Assembly: GCA_002842205.1 (NCBI GenBank)
Contig: PHCI01000018.1
Coordinates: 1 to 64,000 of the forward strand
Direction: 5' to 3'
Origin: Betaproteobacteria bacterium HGW-Betaproteobacteria-3
Lineage (GTDB): Bacteria; Pseudomonadota; Gammaproteobacteria; Burkholderiales; Burkholderiaceae_C
Length of the DNA stretch: 64,000 nucleotides
Shown here: positions 42,683 to 51,444 of the stretch, one piece after another
How the letters are laid out: every line of letters begins with the position of its first letter
Position numbering within the stretch: the stretch's first letter is position 1
Made by a program: the position numbers and the translations under genes
The notes under the pieces: generated by a model
What the model was told of the DNA's origin: nothing
The model's input: the letters and a program-made list of their open reading frames with translations, nothing else
Database searches by the model: none

Positions 42683-44062
42683 TCAGGTGCTGGCGGGTTG
42701 CAGCATGAAGGTTTCGTATTCCAGAAGGTCGAGCTTGCGGGCCAGCATGGCGATGCCCAGGCCGCTGGTGAGCAGCATGGCCAGGCCAAAGCCGTAACCG
42801 TAGAAAGCGGGGCCGAATTGCAGCGACACCCACGTGAGCACGGTGTTGGCCACCAGAAAAAACAGGCACAGCAGCAGCGCCGCACGGCGCTGGTCGAGGT
42901 AATAAAACACGTTGAGCGCCGAGAGCATGAGCAACTGGAAGGCCACGCCCACGAGCTGGATGTTGAGGATGGCGCGGTTGACGGTGGTGACGCCAAACCA
43001 GGCCAGAATTTCGCCGCCCATGACGAGCAGGATGATGGTGGTGGCGCCCTGCACCTTGAACACCGCCAGCATGCCGGCGCGCACGCTGGCCACCATGTCT
43101 TTTTTGGCCTGCTCGATCTGGGCCAGCGTGCCGCCGTCCTTGATGGTGGTGTAGAACTGCTCGCAGCGTTCGGAAAAGTCGGTCTCCATGCGGATCAAAA
43201 AGATCGCCAGCCCCGGGATCAACGACAGGTAGCTCAAAAAGATGGGCAGGTCGTACACGGGCGAGGCCTGCAGCGGCCCGGTGATGCGCACGCCCGTGTC
43301 GGCATGGAACCAGAACAGCACCTTGTCGGCCCAGACGCCCACGTTGTAGAACAGACCGGTGAAGATCAGGCTGGGGTAAATCAGCGCGGGTTGCAAAAAC
43401 CCGAAGGCCAGCAGTTGCTGCCCCGGGTACTGACGCACCACCATGGCCAGCAGCAAAAACAGCAGGGTGGCCTGGCCCGTGACAAAGCCCAGCAGCAGCC
43501 CCTCGACCCCCATGTGGCGCAAGCCGTAGGCGGCGACCACCGTGATGCCGTAGCCCACCAGAAACACCAGCAGGATGCGCCGGTAGGCCTTGATGGTGGA
43601 CGCAAACACCAGCACCACCCACATGGCGCACAGGATCACAAAGCCGGCCAGCATGCACAGCCGGTACAGCACCGAACCCTCGAGCCACAGCCCCGCCACG
43701 GCCAGGCCGAACAGGCCGGTCACCACCACGGTGAGCAGCAGCGCGCCCAGCAGGTTGGGCAGCACCAGGGCGTCGCGGTGCTCGAACAGGCGGTCGGCCA
43801 CGAAGCGGGTGAACATGAGCTGCAGCACGCTGGTGGCCACCAGCGAGGACGCCATCAGGTAGGTGATGGACACCTGGAAGTCGCTCACGAATGCCGCCGT
43901 GGCACCGCCCCGGGTGTTGAGCATGCCGATGGCCAGGATGGCGATGATCGACAGCACCCACGGCCCGCTGCCGATGATGGCCGAGAAGGCGTAGCCCTGG
44001 AGCTTGCCGCTCAAGGATTCCTTCTTGAGCATGCGACGCAGTTCGAACCCGATGCCGGCCAT
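42683..44062 (-). CDS. pelG: Pel exopolysaccharide transporter PelG
   Basis: A 459-residue inner-membrane protein with about twelve hydrophobic segments. It starts MAGIGFELRRMLKKESLSG, the characteristic PelG opening. Further PelG stretches are GSGPWVLSIIAILAIG, FTGLFYNVGVWADKVLFWF and METDFSERCEQFYTTI. It is a Wzx/MATE-like protein thought to move the growing Pel chain across the inner membrane with PelD and PelE. The start overlaps the pelF stop (TGATG). Confidence 0.93.
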   Translation of the reverse strand: MAGIGFELRRMLKKESLSGKLQGYAFSAIIGSGPWVLSIIAILAIGMLNTRGGATAAFVSDFQVSITYLMASSLVATSVLQLMFTRFVADRLFEHRDALVLPNLLGALLLTVVVTGLFGLAVAGLWLEGSVLYRLCMLAGFVILCAMWVVLVFASTIKAYRRILLVFLVGYGITVVAAYGLRHMGVEGLLLGFVTGQATLLFLLLAMVVRQYPGQQLLAFGFLQPALIYPSLIFTGLFYNVGVWADKVLFWFHADTGVRITGPLQASPVYDLPIFLSYLSLIPGLAIFLIRMETDFSERCEQFYTTIKDGGTLAQIEQAKKDMVASVRAGMLAVFKVQGATTIILLVMGGEILAWFGVTTVNRAILNIQLVGVAFQLLMLSALNVFYYLDQRRAALLLCLFFLVANTVLTWVSLQFGPAFYGYGFGLAMLLTSGLGIAMLARKLDLLEYETFMLQPAST

Positions 44063-45570
44063 CAGTGCACCCCCGTGCGGCGGTAGATTTCGCGGTAGCC
44101 GTCAATCACGATGGATTGCTGGTAATAGCGTTCGACGCGTGCAATGCCCGCCTGCTGCGCGGCACGCCAGCGCGCGGTGTCGGTCAACAGCGAATGGGCG
44201 GACCGGGCCAGCGCGTCATAGTCGACGATGGGCACGACCTCGCCGGCCGGGCCCAGGGCACGGTCGGCGGGCTCATTGCCTTCGATCAGGTCGCGGCAGG
44301 CGCCCACATCGGTGGCCAGCGCCGGCACGCCACTGGCCAGGCCTTCCAGAATGACCAGCGGAAACGCTTCGCTGATGGAAGTCAGCACCTGCAGCCCGAG
44401 CTGGGGCAGCATGTCCTCGACCTTCTGGAAGCCCATGAAGCGGATGGTGTTCTCGAGCTGCAGGCTTTTCACCAGCGCCTTGCATTCCTCTACGTACACC
44501 GGGTCTTCTTCCTCGGGGCCGATCAGCCAGCCCTGCACTTCGGGCAGCTTGTCAACCAGCACACCCACCGCACGGATGAAGGTCTTGATGTCCTTGATGG
44601 GCACGATGCGCCCGATGAGGCCCAGCACCAAGGGAGTTTGTTCAGGGCGGCGTGCGCGCAGCGGGGCAAAGCGCGCCACGTCCACGCCGTTGGGAATGAG
44701 CTGCGTGCGCCGGGCGTCGGCGCCGTCGCGAATCTGCCGCTGCCGGTTTTGCTCGTACAGGGTGACGATCGGGTTGGCCGCGTGGTACACCAGCCGACCA
44801 ATGCCTTCGAACATGCGGATCCACGCCTGGTGGTGGTGTTCCATGCCGGAGTCGGCCGCGTGGCTGGCCCCGACCGGCACTTCGCGCAGGAACAGCGACT
44901 GCAGCTCGATCTTGCGTTCCTTGGTGTAGATGCCGTGCTCGGTGAGGATCAGCGGGCGCCCGGTGAGCTGCTGCAGCATGGCGCCGAGCAGGCCGGCGTA
45001 ACCCGTGGTGACGGTATGAAAAACCCGCGTGGGCCCGACCGTGCGCGCGATGGCGGCCAGTTTCAGAAGCGGCGCGTGCATGTTGCGCACCGACCAGAAA
45101 TACGACTGAAAAGGCGCCTGTGGGCAATAGCGCGCGTAGCTCTCGCGGATTTGTGCCCAGGCGGCCTTGCTGTAGAAGAAGTCGTCGGCGTCGCCGGCCT
45201 TGGCCAGGTCTTTCTGGAGCACCACGCGGTCCAGCCAGTCTTTTTTGGGCGCACCCTCGGGGTGGCGGAACCAGTCGTGCAACTGGTCGCTTGCGGCAAA
45301 ATAGTCGGCGTTCCCGTCACGCGCCCTGGGCTTGTCAGACGCCACTTCGCCGGTCAGGTAGTGCGGGTGCAGTTCCAGCACGTTGGGCGGCAGCTGGTAG
45401 CGGACCTGCTCATCGGGCAGTTTTTCCGCCCCCAGATGGACCAGCGAGAAATTGAGCTCGGGCAGCCCCTCGATCAGCTGGTGCACCCAGCTGGAGACGC
45501 CCCCCCGCACATACGGGTAGGAGCCTTCGAGCAGCAGCGTGATGTCCACGCTACGAGGCGGCAGCGGCAT
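44062..45570 (-). CDS. pelF: Pel glycosyltransferase PelF
   Basis: A 502-residue cytoplasmic GT4-family enzyme that polymerises the Pel chain from nucleotide sugars. It begins DITLLLEGSYPYVRGGVSSWVHQLI, the PelF signature, and contains LILTEHGIYTKERKIEL, IPNGVDVARF, LGLIGRIVPIKDIKTFI and the donor-binding SEAFPLVILEGLASGVPALATDVG with its E-X7-E. The ATG at 45570 gives the conserved start; the gene overlaps pelE by 20 bases. Confidence 0.94.
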   Translation of the reverse strand: MPLPPRSVDITLLLEGSYPYVRGGVSSWVHQLIEGLPELNFSLVHLGAEKLPDEQVRYQLPPNVLELHPHYLTGEVASDKPRARDGNADYFAASDQLHDWFRHPEGAPKKDWLDRVVLQKDLAKAGDADDFFYSKAAWAQIRESYARYCPQAPFQSYFWSVRNMHAPLLKLAAIARTVGPTRVFHTVTTGYAGLLGAMLQQLTGRPLILTEHGIYTKERKIELQSLFLREVPVGASHAADSGMEHHHQAWIRMFEGIGRLVYHAANPIVTLYEQNRQRQIRDGADARRTQLIPNGVDVARFAPLRARRPEQTPLVLGLIGRIVPIKDIKTFIRAVGVLVDKLPEVQGWLIGPEEEDPVYVEECKALVKSLQLENTIRFMGFQKVEDMLPQLGLQVLTSISEAFPLVILEGLASGVPALATDVGACRDLIEGNEPADRALGPAGEVVPIVDYDALARSAHSLLTDTARWRAAQQAGIARVERYYQQSIVIDGYREIYRRTGVH

Positions 45571-46576
45571 GGCGGGCCCCCTCCCAATAGGCGGCAACCC
45601 GGCCAAACCCCGGCTGGCTGCGGGCCGCACCCGCTTCGCGCAGGCGGAGCCGGATTTCGGTGTAGCGGCCGGCGTGGAACGCAATGGCGGCGCGCTGGGG
45701 CGCGATCTGCCGCGGGTCAACACCACATTTCTCGGCCCCATCGAATGCGTCAGAGGCGGCGTCGAGCCAGCGCTCGGCCAGCAAGATCCGCCCCAGCAGG
45801 AAGTGCAGGCCCCCGTCCACCGGCCGCATCTGCAGCGCCGACAACACCTGTTCACGCGCGCGCGCACACAGCGAGAGCTGCGTGCTCGACAACTGCGGCG
45901 CCAGTTGGGCAAATTCCCAGTAGTCGTGCGCCAGCGCCTTGTGCAACAGAAACGCTTGTTCAGGCAGGGCTTGGTCCAGCAGCGCCAGCCGCTTGCGGGT
46001 GCGCTCCTCGATCGATTTGTCCTTGCGGTTCAACAGCGCGTAAGCCAGCAGCCGGACTTCGTCTTCCGGGTCTTTCAGCGCCCGACGCAGCAAGGGCACA
46101 GCCAGCCGGTCGTCCAGCGACAGCGTGGAAATGACGGCCTCGGCCCGCCTTTTGGGGTCGGGCGAATGCTGCAACGACCCCGCCAGGCCCGCTGCCCATG
46201 AAGGGCGAGCCCCCTCGCCCGCGTCGGCCGGGCCGTGCGGGAGCCTGAGCGGGCGCGGATGCTTCCACACCATGGCGCGGCCTGCCGGGTTGGGCAACAG
46301 CAGCGCCGGCGCGAGGCACAGCAAGAGACCGGCCATGCCCAGCACCGGCAACGCCAGCGCCACGGCAAAAGCGAAACCCATCGCCTGGGGGACGCGCTGG
46401 CGGTAGGGGGCGGGCAACAAGGCCACCCAGGCCGGTGCAAACAGCAGGCAGGCCACTGTGTGGATGACGGCAAACCGCAGGGTCAGGGCCGCCGGGGCGT
46501 GCACGTCCATCACCAGACGCATGGCGACGGCGTCCAGCATCAGGAAGATCACGCAAAGCGGCCAGGCGATGGTCAT
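45551..46576 (-). CDS. pelE: PelE-like inner-membrane protein with helical repeats
   Basis: A 341-residue protein. Three hydrophobic segments occupy the first 105 residues; a soluble helical part follows, with repeat-like stretches such as PVDGGLHFLLGRILLAERW of TPR character. Its position between pelD and pelF and this layout match PelE, which joins PelD and PelG in the inner-membrane synthesis complex. Sequence conservation of PelE is low, so the call leans on position. The start at 46576 overlaps the pelD stop. Confidence 0.82.
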   Translation of the reverse strand: MTIAWPLCVIFLMLDAVAMRLVMDVHAPAALTLRFAVIHTVACLLFAPAWVALLPAPYRQRVPQAMGFAFAVALALPVLGMAGLLLCLAPALLLPNPAGRAMVWKHPRPLRLPHGPADAGEGARPSWAAGLAGSLQHSPDPKRRAEAVISTLSLDDRLAVPLLRRALKDPEDEVRLLAYALLNRKDKSIEERTRKRLALLDQALPEQAFLLHKALAHDYWEFAQLAPQLSSTQLSLCARAREQVLSALQMRPVDGGLHFLLGRILLAERWLDAASDAFDGAEKCGVDPRQIAPQRAAIAFHAGRYTEIRLRLREAGAARSQPGFGRVAAYWEGARHAAAAS

Positions 46577-48060
46577 GGCACGGCTTTCAGGGTCGGGTCT
46601 TGCCGGTCGGCTTCGGGCGTGGTTTGCGGCGGGACGTCGATGGCACAGGTGGCGTAGACCTGCGCCAGCAGATCGTCGGCGGTGAAGGCCCGGTCGAGCA
46701 TCCACAGCCACGCGGCCATGCCTTCGGCGGTGGCACCCTGGGCCAGGGCCGCGCTTTGCATGCGGGCCAGGTAAGCGCGCGCGCCCGCTTCCGGTGTCAG
46801 GGGCATGAGCTTGACCACCACGGGGTGGCCGTCCCGGTCGATCGACGTCCAGCTCTGGTCCAGGCCGCGCCCGTCTTGCAGGCACAACGCCACCAGCACG
46901 TCACGGTGCGGCACGTCCAGCACCTTGCAGGCCACCAGCGCGACCGACAGTTCGTGCTTGTCAACGTCCTTCAGGTGGCGCTGCAGGCTTTCGCGCAAGG
47001 TGTAGCGCCCCTCGGTGTCGCCCATGGGCCGGGGACGGTGCGCCAGGATGTCGCCCATGTGCGAGCCGAGCACGCCCAGCAACGCGAACGTGTCCTGGTT
47101 GACCTGGGTAAAGGGCATGTCATGGACGCTGACCACCCCATGGATGTGGCCGGTGGAATCGACCAGCGGAACGATCGCCAGCACCTGGTCCAGGCTGGCG
47201 TCGTGCTCGGGATGCACGCTGGTCAGCGTGCCGGTCTGCAGTGTTTCGCGCAGCAGCGGGTTGAAGATCGACAGTTCGGGCGCGTTGCCCGCCCGGGCCA
47301 CGGCCGGCAGGCGCAGCATGCCCCGCTCGTTGAGCGCATACACATTGGCGGCGTACAGGCCCGCCTGCTCCACCATGATCTCCAGCAAGGCCTCGGCGAG
47401 GCCGTCGAGCGGCTCCTGGGCGACACGGTCAAAGCAGGGTTCGCGTTGCTTGAGCCGCTCCAGGGCGGTGCGCAGGTTGTTTTCACCGCCCACCATGCGC
47501 TGTTCAAGTTGCGCGTGCGACACCTGCAGCAGGTGGTAGGCATTGGTGAACTGGGACAGGCGCGTCTGGTGATGGCGGCTGAGCACGTCAAGCTGGCGCA
47601 CCCGTGCGGTCCAGAGGTCACGCGCCTCGCCGGCGCCCATGCCGGCGATCATGAGGCCGATGATCTGCGCCCCCGGAAAAGCGCCCAGCATGCCGGGATG
47701 GGCTAGCGTGACCCAGACGACGGCGCCCGACATCATGGCCGCGGCACCCGTCCCCGCGTTGAACCCGTGGCGCAGCCCCAGCAGCAGCGGGCTCAGGCAA
47801 AGGAGTGGCAGTACGTGCTGCAACGCCTGCATCGGCACCCACCACAACAGGGCCAGCGGAATCAGCCCCCCGAACACCAGCACCTCGGTCGTGACGGTCC
47901 GCGTGGAGGCCCCGGCGGCGGCAGTTTCGGGGTCACGGCCTTGGCGGTCGGTCACCGCCAGCCCTTTCGCCAGATCCGGCGCGAGCGCGGGCAGCACCAG
48001 GCCCGCCACGCGGGGCGCATCGGGTGCTGCGGATTCACGACCCCACGTTGGCCACTTCAC
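46573..48060 (-). CDS. pelD: PelD, c-di-GMP receptor of Pel synthesis
   Basis: A 495-residue protein. After about 55 residues come three or four membrane segments (58-145), a coiled helix (165-205), a GAF domain (about 215-340) and a degenerate GGDEF domain (350-480). RGLD at 398-401 fits the RxxD inhibitory-site motif by which PelD binds c-di-GMP; no catalytic GGDEF sequence is present. Binding of c-di-GMP switches on polymer synthesis in Pseudomonas. The GTG at 48060 with AAAGG upstream is preferred to an ATG at 48111. The pairing with the divergent GGDEF-EAL gene at 51445 is suggestive. Confidence 0.88.
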   Translation of the reverse strand: MKWPTWGRESAAPDAPRVAGLVLPALAPDLAKGLAVTDRQGRDPETAAAGASTRTVTTEVLVFGGLIPLALLWWVPMQALQHVLPLLCLSPLLLGLRHGFNAGTGAAAMMSGAVVWVTLAHPGMLGAFPGAQIIGLMIAGMGAGEARDLWTARVRQLDVLSRHHQTRLSQFTNAYHLLQVSHAQLEQRMVGGENNLRTALERLKQREPCFDRVAQEPLDGLAEALLEIMVEQAGLYAANVYALNERGMLRLPAVARAGNAPELSIFNPLLRETLQTGTLTSVHPEHDASLDQVLAIVPLVDSTGHIHGVVSVHDMPFTQVNQDTFALLGVLGSHMGDILAHRPRPMGDTEGRYTLRESLQRHLKDVDKHELSVALVACKVLDVPHRDVLVALCLQDGRGLDQSWTSIDRDGHPVVVKLMPLTPEAGARAYLARMQSAALAQGATAEGMAAWLWMLDRAFTADDLLAQVYATCAIDVPPQTTPEADRQDPTLKAVP

Positions 48061-48124
48061 GTGAGAACCTTTCTGGATGACGTTTGCCCCGTCAGGGGTA
48101 CTGCAATGCAAACCATGGGAGCAA

Positions 48125-49981
48125 TCAAAAATCGTGCCGGTAAGAGACCGTCGCGGACCGCGTGGCCTGTGCCTGGAAAATACTTTTCACGTCGCCATAC
48201 GAAGCTTCGAGCCGGATGTCGCTGACCCGGGTGACCGGAATCGCCACCACCAGGCGCGCCGTGTACACCAACTCATTGGCAGGCCATTGCTTGCCGACCC
48301 AGGCGTCCAGCGACCCGCGCAGGCGGCGCTGGGGTCCGTCGGGCCCGCCGAGTTGCAGCGTGCTGCCGACGCCAAAGGTGCGGAAGCGGCGGGCCAGCAC
48401 GCTGTCGATGGTCTGGAACGGCGAAAGAACTCCGCCGATCAGCCCCGGGGGCAGGTCGTCCACCAGGCGGTTGCGTTCGGCGCTGCCCGATGCGCGGACC
48501 CGCCAGACCGGCGTGCCGGAATAGACCGTGCCGCCCAACTCGCCTTCGACACGGTCGCCATGGCCCAGCGGGGCGCCCTTGCGGGTGTGAAAGTTCTGCA
48601 ACGCGTACTCGATCCGCGCATAGGACGCGGGGGTCAGATTGGCCGACAGGCCCGCAGCAAGACGGTCTTTGGCGCCGATCATGCGCAGTGCCGACGATTC
48701 TTCCGTCACCCGGTTGACCCAGGCGTCCAGCCGGAATTGCAGTTGCCGGGCCAGGGACCGGGCGTATTCGAGGCGGCCGAAGGTCAGCGAGGTGTCGGAG
48801 CGCTGATTGGTTCCGAGCGTCATGCGCACCGGCGAAACGCCCAGTGCATAGTCGGCGATGAACGCGACTTCGGTTTCATTGCGGATACCCTGCAGGTTCA
48901 GGCCACCGGGGTCGGTACGGAACCGTGAATGGGCGAGGTCTGCGGTCAGGCGGACCGAATCCAGCGGGAGGCTGAACGAACCCCCTGTCTGCGTGATGTC
49001 GAGATCGCCCAGATTCCTTTGGGAGGCCTTCAATTCGACGCGGCGCGACAGCGCGAGCTGCAGTTCGGCCTGGTGCTGCAACAACAGTTCACGCAGGGGG
49101 CTCTGGGCCTCCGGCAGTTGGGCGTCCACCAGGTCAAGCGCTTCGCGGTTGCGGCCCAGCCGCCGCAGCGCCGTGATGCGGTCGGGCACGGAAAGCTCTG
49201 GGGCGCGCTCCTGCACCACCTTGGCGAGCATGGGCCGGTCGTTCAGCCCCAGTGCCACCGCCAGCGTCTGGTAGGCTGGCAGGGTGTGCTGATGGTCCCC
49301 GGCACGCGCGAGCCAGTCGCGGGCCTCCGCGAATTTCTCCTGCGCCAGGCTGGAGGCCACCAGTTTTTCGTAAACATCCACATCGGTGTAGCCACGCGCC
49401 AGCAGGTCCTTGAGCGCCTGGTCGCCGGCACTGTCACCCTCCAGGCCACGCTGGGCCGAGGCGTAGGCCAGCAGCAGCGCCTTGGCTTGCGCGCGAGGCA
49501 TCTTGTCGATGCCCTCCATGGCGGACTTCAGGTGCGGCAGGGCGTTGCTGCGGATGCGCTGGGCCTCGTCCGGCCGTCCGGCCTGCGCCAGCACCTCGGC
49601 GTAGCTGACTTGCCATGGATGGTCTTGCGGGTTGGCCGCCACCTGCTTGCCGTACCAGATGAGCGATTCGTCCACGCGCTGGAGTTGAAGCAGCGCCACC
49701 GCGTAGGCCGCCCAGTAAGCCGGGTCGGCCTGCGCCTCGGCTTGCCAGGCCTGCAACCGGTCGGCCAGCAGCGCCTTTTCGGGGCCACCGCCGATCTGCA
49801 GCCACAGCCACTGGACCCGGTCGGCGGCCGAAGTCGGGGCCGCCACGGGTGCGCTGGTTTGGGCCACCACGCTCAATGGCGCGACAACGGCACCGCAGGC
49901 AAGCGCCGACGCCAACACCCAATGGTGCAATGGGTGGGCGGCCCTTGTGTTGCGGGCCGAGGCAGGAAGGTGTCGACTCAT
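48125..49981 (-). CDS. pelB: PelB-like TPR and outer-membrane beta-barrel protein (short form)
   Basis: A 618-residue protein with a signal peptide (ALACGAVVAPLSVVAQ), then TPR-like helices to about 330 and a C-terminal region of amphipathic strands ending in the aromatic-terminated barrel motif SATVSYRHDF. In Pseudomonas, PelB is about 1193 residues, with a long TPR part that binds PelA and a porin domain for export. This homologue keeps the barrel but lacks roughly half of the TPR part. Its start overlaps the pelA stop (ATGA). Confidence 0.85.
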   Translation of the reverse strand: MSRHLPASARNTRAAHPLHHWVLASALACGAVVAPLSVVAQTSAPVAAPTSAADRVQWLWLQIGGGPEKALLADRLQAWQAEAQADPAYWAAYAVALLQLQRVDESLIWYGKQVAANPQDHPWQVSYAEVLAQAGRPDEAQRIRSNALPHLKSAMEGIDKMPRAQAKALLLAYASAQRGLEGDSAGDQALKDLLARGYTDVDVYEKLVASSLAQEKFAEARDWLARAGDHQHTLPAYQTLAVALGLNDRPMLAKVVQERAPELSVPDRITALRRLGRNREALDLVDAQLPEAQSPLRELLLQHQAELQLALSRRVELKASQRNLGDLDITQTGGSFSLPLDSVRLTADLAHSRFRTDPGGLNLQGIRNETEVAFIADYALGVSPVRMTLGTNQRSDTSLTFGRLEYARSLARQLQFRLDAWVNRVTEESSALRMIGAKDRLAAGLSANLTPASYARIEYALQNFHTRKGAPLGHGDRVEGELGGTVYSGTPVWRVRASGSAERNRLVDDLPPGLIGGVLSPFQTIDSVLARRFRTFGVGSTLQLGGPDGPQRRLRGSLDAWVGKQWPANELVYTARLVVAIPVTRVSDIRLEASYGDVKSIFQAQATRSATVSYRHDF

Positions 49982-50874
49982 TGCGCGGTTCCATCGGGAA
50001 GCGTGTCGAGGCCCGGGTGGGCCACCCACGCAGAAAAACCCAGCGCGGCGATGCGCGCTGCCGTCTGCCGCGCCAGCCCGGGGGCGTTTTCCGCGACGTA
50101 ATCAATGACCGTGACCGGCAGGCCATGGCGCTCACGGGCTTCGGTCAGGCGGGCCAGCAGCCAGCTGCGATCTTCCGGGCTCACGCTCACGTATTCACGG
50201 GTCTGCGCGTTCCAGCCCTGAAACAAGGACTCGGCCGCCAGGCCGCAGACGATGGAAGCGACTTCGGGAAGCGCCTCAAACCCCCGGTTCAACATCAGCT
50301 GGACGCCGGCAAAGCGCTGGTGCATGGCGCGAATGAGCGCGACCAGTGCCCGGGACTGGGCCAGGCGGTCCACCGGGTGGGCCACGGCCAATTGGTAGCT
50401 GTCGAGTGTGTCCAGGAAAAAGCCCCGGTAGCCGTCGGCCCACAGGCCCGCCATGCGCTCTTCCAGCAAAAACCGTTGCCAGTCCGGGTGGGTCAGATCG
50501 GCCACGCGGCTTTGCCAGGCCGCGTTGGCGCCCAGAAACAGCGCAGGCGACAGCGCGCGCGTGCAAGCCCGCCAGCCCTCGGCCTCACCGACACTGACAT
50601 AGGCAAAGACCTCGGCACCGTTTTGCCGCAGGCCCGCCAGATCGGTCAGCGCATCGGCCTCGACCACCACACGGGGAAACCGCGACAGCGCCGCCACGGG
50701 CACCGGGGTGCCGTAATAAAACGCGGTCTGCACCCGCGGCAAGGTCTTGCGGCGTTGCAGCAGCCGCGAAAATGCAGCACCGAAGGACATGGCGCCTTTT
50801 GCGGAAGGGGTGTCGGGATGCCGGTGGCCGGCGTTGTGATGGCGCCGCAGGACCGGCGAGAGTGGGCGCGTCAT
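49978..50874 (-). CDS. pelA: PelA hydrolase domain only (GH114)
   Basis: A 298-residue protein containing just the GH114 barrel of PelA: TAFYYGTPVPVAALSRFPRV, VFAYVSVGEAEGWRAC, the likely catalytic Asp region GYRGFFLDTLDSY and MLNRGFEALPEV. Pseudomonas PelA is about 950 residues, with hydrolase, reductase-like and deacetylase parts. Here the deacetylase is absent and an Agd3-like protein lies at the other end of the operon. No convincing signal peptide is visible at the ATG at 50874 (GGAG upstream), although an internal Met at 50790 exists. Export is therefore open. Confidence 0.85.
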   Translation of the reverse strand: MTRPLSPVLRRHHNAGHRHPDTPSAKGAMSFGAAFSRLLQRRKTLPRVQTAFYYGTPVPVAALSRFPRVVVEADALTDLAGLRQNGAEVFAYVSVGEAEGWRACTRALSPALFLGANAAWQSRVADLTHPDWQRFLLEERMAGLWADGYRGFFLDTLDSYQLAVAHPVDRLAQSRALVALIRAMHQRFAGVQLMLNRGFEALPEVASIVCGLAAESLFQGWNAQTREYVSVSPEDRSWLLARLTEARERHGLPVTVIDYVAENAPGLARQTAARIAALGFSAWVAHPGLDTLPDGTAQ

Positions 50875-50903
50875 TTCAGAACTCCAATGCGCGGCCCGGC
50901 CGG

Positions 50904-51212
50904 TTACTCGTCGTCCTCGAACTCGGCCCAACGGGAAGAGGGGCCGTCGTCCTTGGTGGCCACCGAAGCGTCCATGTCTACGACAATGATGACTTCACCA
51001 CCAAAGCGCCCCACGCCCAGCGTCCGCATGAGGGCTTGCTCTTTTTCAGGATGGTCAAGGCGCAGAAAGCAGATCGCCTGCTTGGTCCGCTCATGCATGG
51101 TGGTCAGGATGTCAAGCCGCGTGACGCGACCGAACTGGCCCGCAAGGGTGTGCAATGCGGGCTTTAAAGTTGCAACATCAGGGCATTGCCGTAAGTCACT
51201 CAGTGCGTTCAT
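50904..51212 (-). CDS. Small conserved protein heading the Pel operon
   Basis: A 102-residue soluble protein. The core RLDILTTMHERTKQAICFLR, then LGVGRFGGEVIIVVDMD, alternates strands and helices in a way that recalls small alpha/beta domains. I know it only as a conserved hypothetical protein of this bacterial family. The acidic tail EFEDDE ends the protein. AAGGGA precedes the ATG. It starts the minus-strand transcript and is 29 bases ahead of pelA, so it is presumably cotranscribed with pel and could be regulatory. Confidence 0.62.
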   Translation of the reverse strand: MNALSDLRQCPDVATLKPALHTLAGQFGRVTRLDILTTMHERTKQAICFLRLDHPEKEQALMRTLGVGRFGGEVIIVVDMDASVATKDDGPSSRWAEFEDDE

Positions 51213-51444
51213 GGTGGGTTCCCTTGCTTCTTCGTTCGGCCAATCAAGGCGGGCAAATTGCCGCTTTTTAGCTCTTAACTATTAGCTTACACCATCAGTA
51301 ACAGGAAGTCACAGTAAAGTTACAAATTGGTATTAGTTCACTAGAAAGTATGACAAAAATGACGCAGTTGTTGACTTTGGCCCCGTTTGAAGGGCCAATA
51401 GGCAGGATTGTTCGTGTTTTGTAAGTAAAACCCTGATTGCAGCA
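51213..51444. promoter_or_regulatory. AT-rich divergent control region between Pel operon and GGDEF-EAL gene
   Basis: This 232-base gap is markedly AT-rich compared with both flanks. It must hold the promoter of the Pel transcript and that of the GGDEF-EAL gene. A GTAAC...GTTAC inverted repeat (51298-51302 and 51319-51323) could be an operator. TTGGTA at 51326 and TATGAC at 51348 are possible hexamers for the plus strand. No known regulator consensus could be assigned. Confidence 0.55.
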
